DNA from: Spirosoma endbachense
Lineage (GTDB): Bacteria > Bacteroidota > Bacteroidia > Cytophagales > Spirosomataceae
Direction: 5' to 3'
DNA length: 64,000 bases
Assembly: GCF_010233585.1 (NCBI RefSeq)
Contig: NZ_CP045997.1
Coordinates: forward strand, 5,399,284-5,463,283
The notes below the pieces were generated by a model that ran no database searches, was not told where the DNA came from, and saw only the letters and a program-made list of their open reading frames with translations. A program made the position numbers and the translations under genes. Numbering within the stretch: position 1 is the stretch's first letter; each line of letters opens with the position of its first letter. Positions 63,717-64,000 of this stretch are shown here, in pieces.

Positions 63717-64000
63717 ATGAAAGCGACATTTTACTCTTTGACATTATTTATACTGACGCTGACCACGTCGTTTGGACAGATCCTGACGCGCGGTAACGTA
63801 AGTGGGCAAGTAGGCACAGTGGCCGGTAAACCACTCGAATTTGCGACTATGATGCTCGTAAAAGCAAAAGATTCGACGCTCGTAAAAGGAGCTATCAGCG
63901 AAGTAACCGGTAAATACGTCTTCGAACATATCGGGGCAGGAAATTACCGGGTAGCCGCTCAACAGATCGGGTACCGCAAAATATATAGTGATGCATTCGT
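63717..64000 (+). CDS. Outer-membrane protein with carboxypeptidase-regulatory domain (3' cut)
   Basis: The first 94 residues are visible. Signal peptide (FYSLTLFILTLTTSFGQ), then VSGQVGTVAGKPLEFATMML and AISEVTGKYVFEHIGAGNYRV, a CarboxypepD_reg-like beta sandwich. In Bacteroidota this module is found at the N-terminus of TonB-dependent receptors and related outer-membrane barrels (SusC-type and others). The barrel would lie beyond the right edge. The start ATG at 63717 is preceded by a candidate promoter element. Confidence 0.8.
   Translation, partial: MKATFYSLTLFILTLTTSFGQILTRGNVSGQVGTVAGKPLEFATMMLVKAKDSTLVKGAISEVTGKYVFEHIGAGNYRVAAQQIGYRKIYSDAF

Noticed and set aside
1..64000. CRISPR arrays, tRNA, rRNA, phage or transposase genes
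   Set aside because: I looked on both strands and saw no repeat-spacer pattern, cloverleaf or rRNA sequence, and no transposase or integrase motif. I could not run a dedicated search tool.

Overview
The window looks like chromosomal DNA of a member of the Bacteroidota, most likely a Spirosoma-like bacterium of the Cytophagales. This is inferred from the gene content: many LytS-type histidine kinases and LytTR regulators, kinases with beta-propeller and Y_Y_Y sensor regions, Tat-type leaders on secreted sugar enzymes, lipoproteins with short lipoboxes, and perfect TAnnTTTG promoter elements. No rRNA, tRNA, CRISPR array, insertion sequence or phage gene was seen. Both edges cut genes: a polysaccharide-export ABC permease on the left and a carboxypeptidase-regulatory-domain outer-membrane protein on the right.

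Region 1-14 kb: the permease fragment, a secreted M20 amidohydrolase, a large GH106-type rhamnosidase with a LamG insertion, a Gfo/Idh/MocA oxidoreductase, an SMP-30 lactonase-like protein, then the cell-elongation pair mrdA (PBP2) and rodA. Region 13-18 kb: three exported lipoproteins on the minus strand (SGNH-like, VWD-domain, beta-helix). Region 18-30 kb: two complete two-component systems (propeller kinase with LytTR regulator; propeller kinase with NarL-type regulator), an orphan LytTR regulator, and small exported or stress-type proteins (lipocalin-like, DsrE-like, DUF1059). Region 30-39 kb: metabolic and housekeeping singletons (esterase, pirin with a coupled Crp/Fnr protein, sugar isomerase, YceI, idi, EamA exporter, quinone oxidoreductase, cupin) and a decayed MerR gene.

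Region 39-50 kb is the most distinctive part. Six LytS-type kinases lie around a single LytTR response regulator. Four have short N-terminal membrane domains and form two tandem pairs; two have longer 7TM-like sensors. All six keep the phospho-acceptor His and the N box but lack the usual DxGxG ATP-lid motif, which suggests one expanded sensory family that may feed one regulator.

Region 50-64 kb: a GT1 glycosyltransferase, a diheme cytochrome c, outer-membrane barrels, a methyltransferase, and a compact ABC operon (ATPase, unannotated 37-residue membrane peptide, permease, YtrA-like GntR repressor). The operon is preceded by an inverted repeat that closely resembles the Bacillus YtrA box. Then come a small membrane protein and an Hsp20 chaperone, and a third propeller kinase whose adjacent LytTR regulator survives only as a nonsense-containing C-terminal remnant beside a palindrome. 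Several transcription units end in clear hairpins, which are listed individually.
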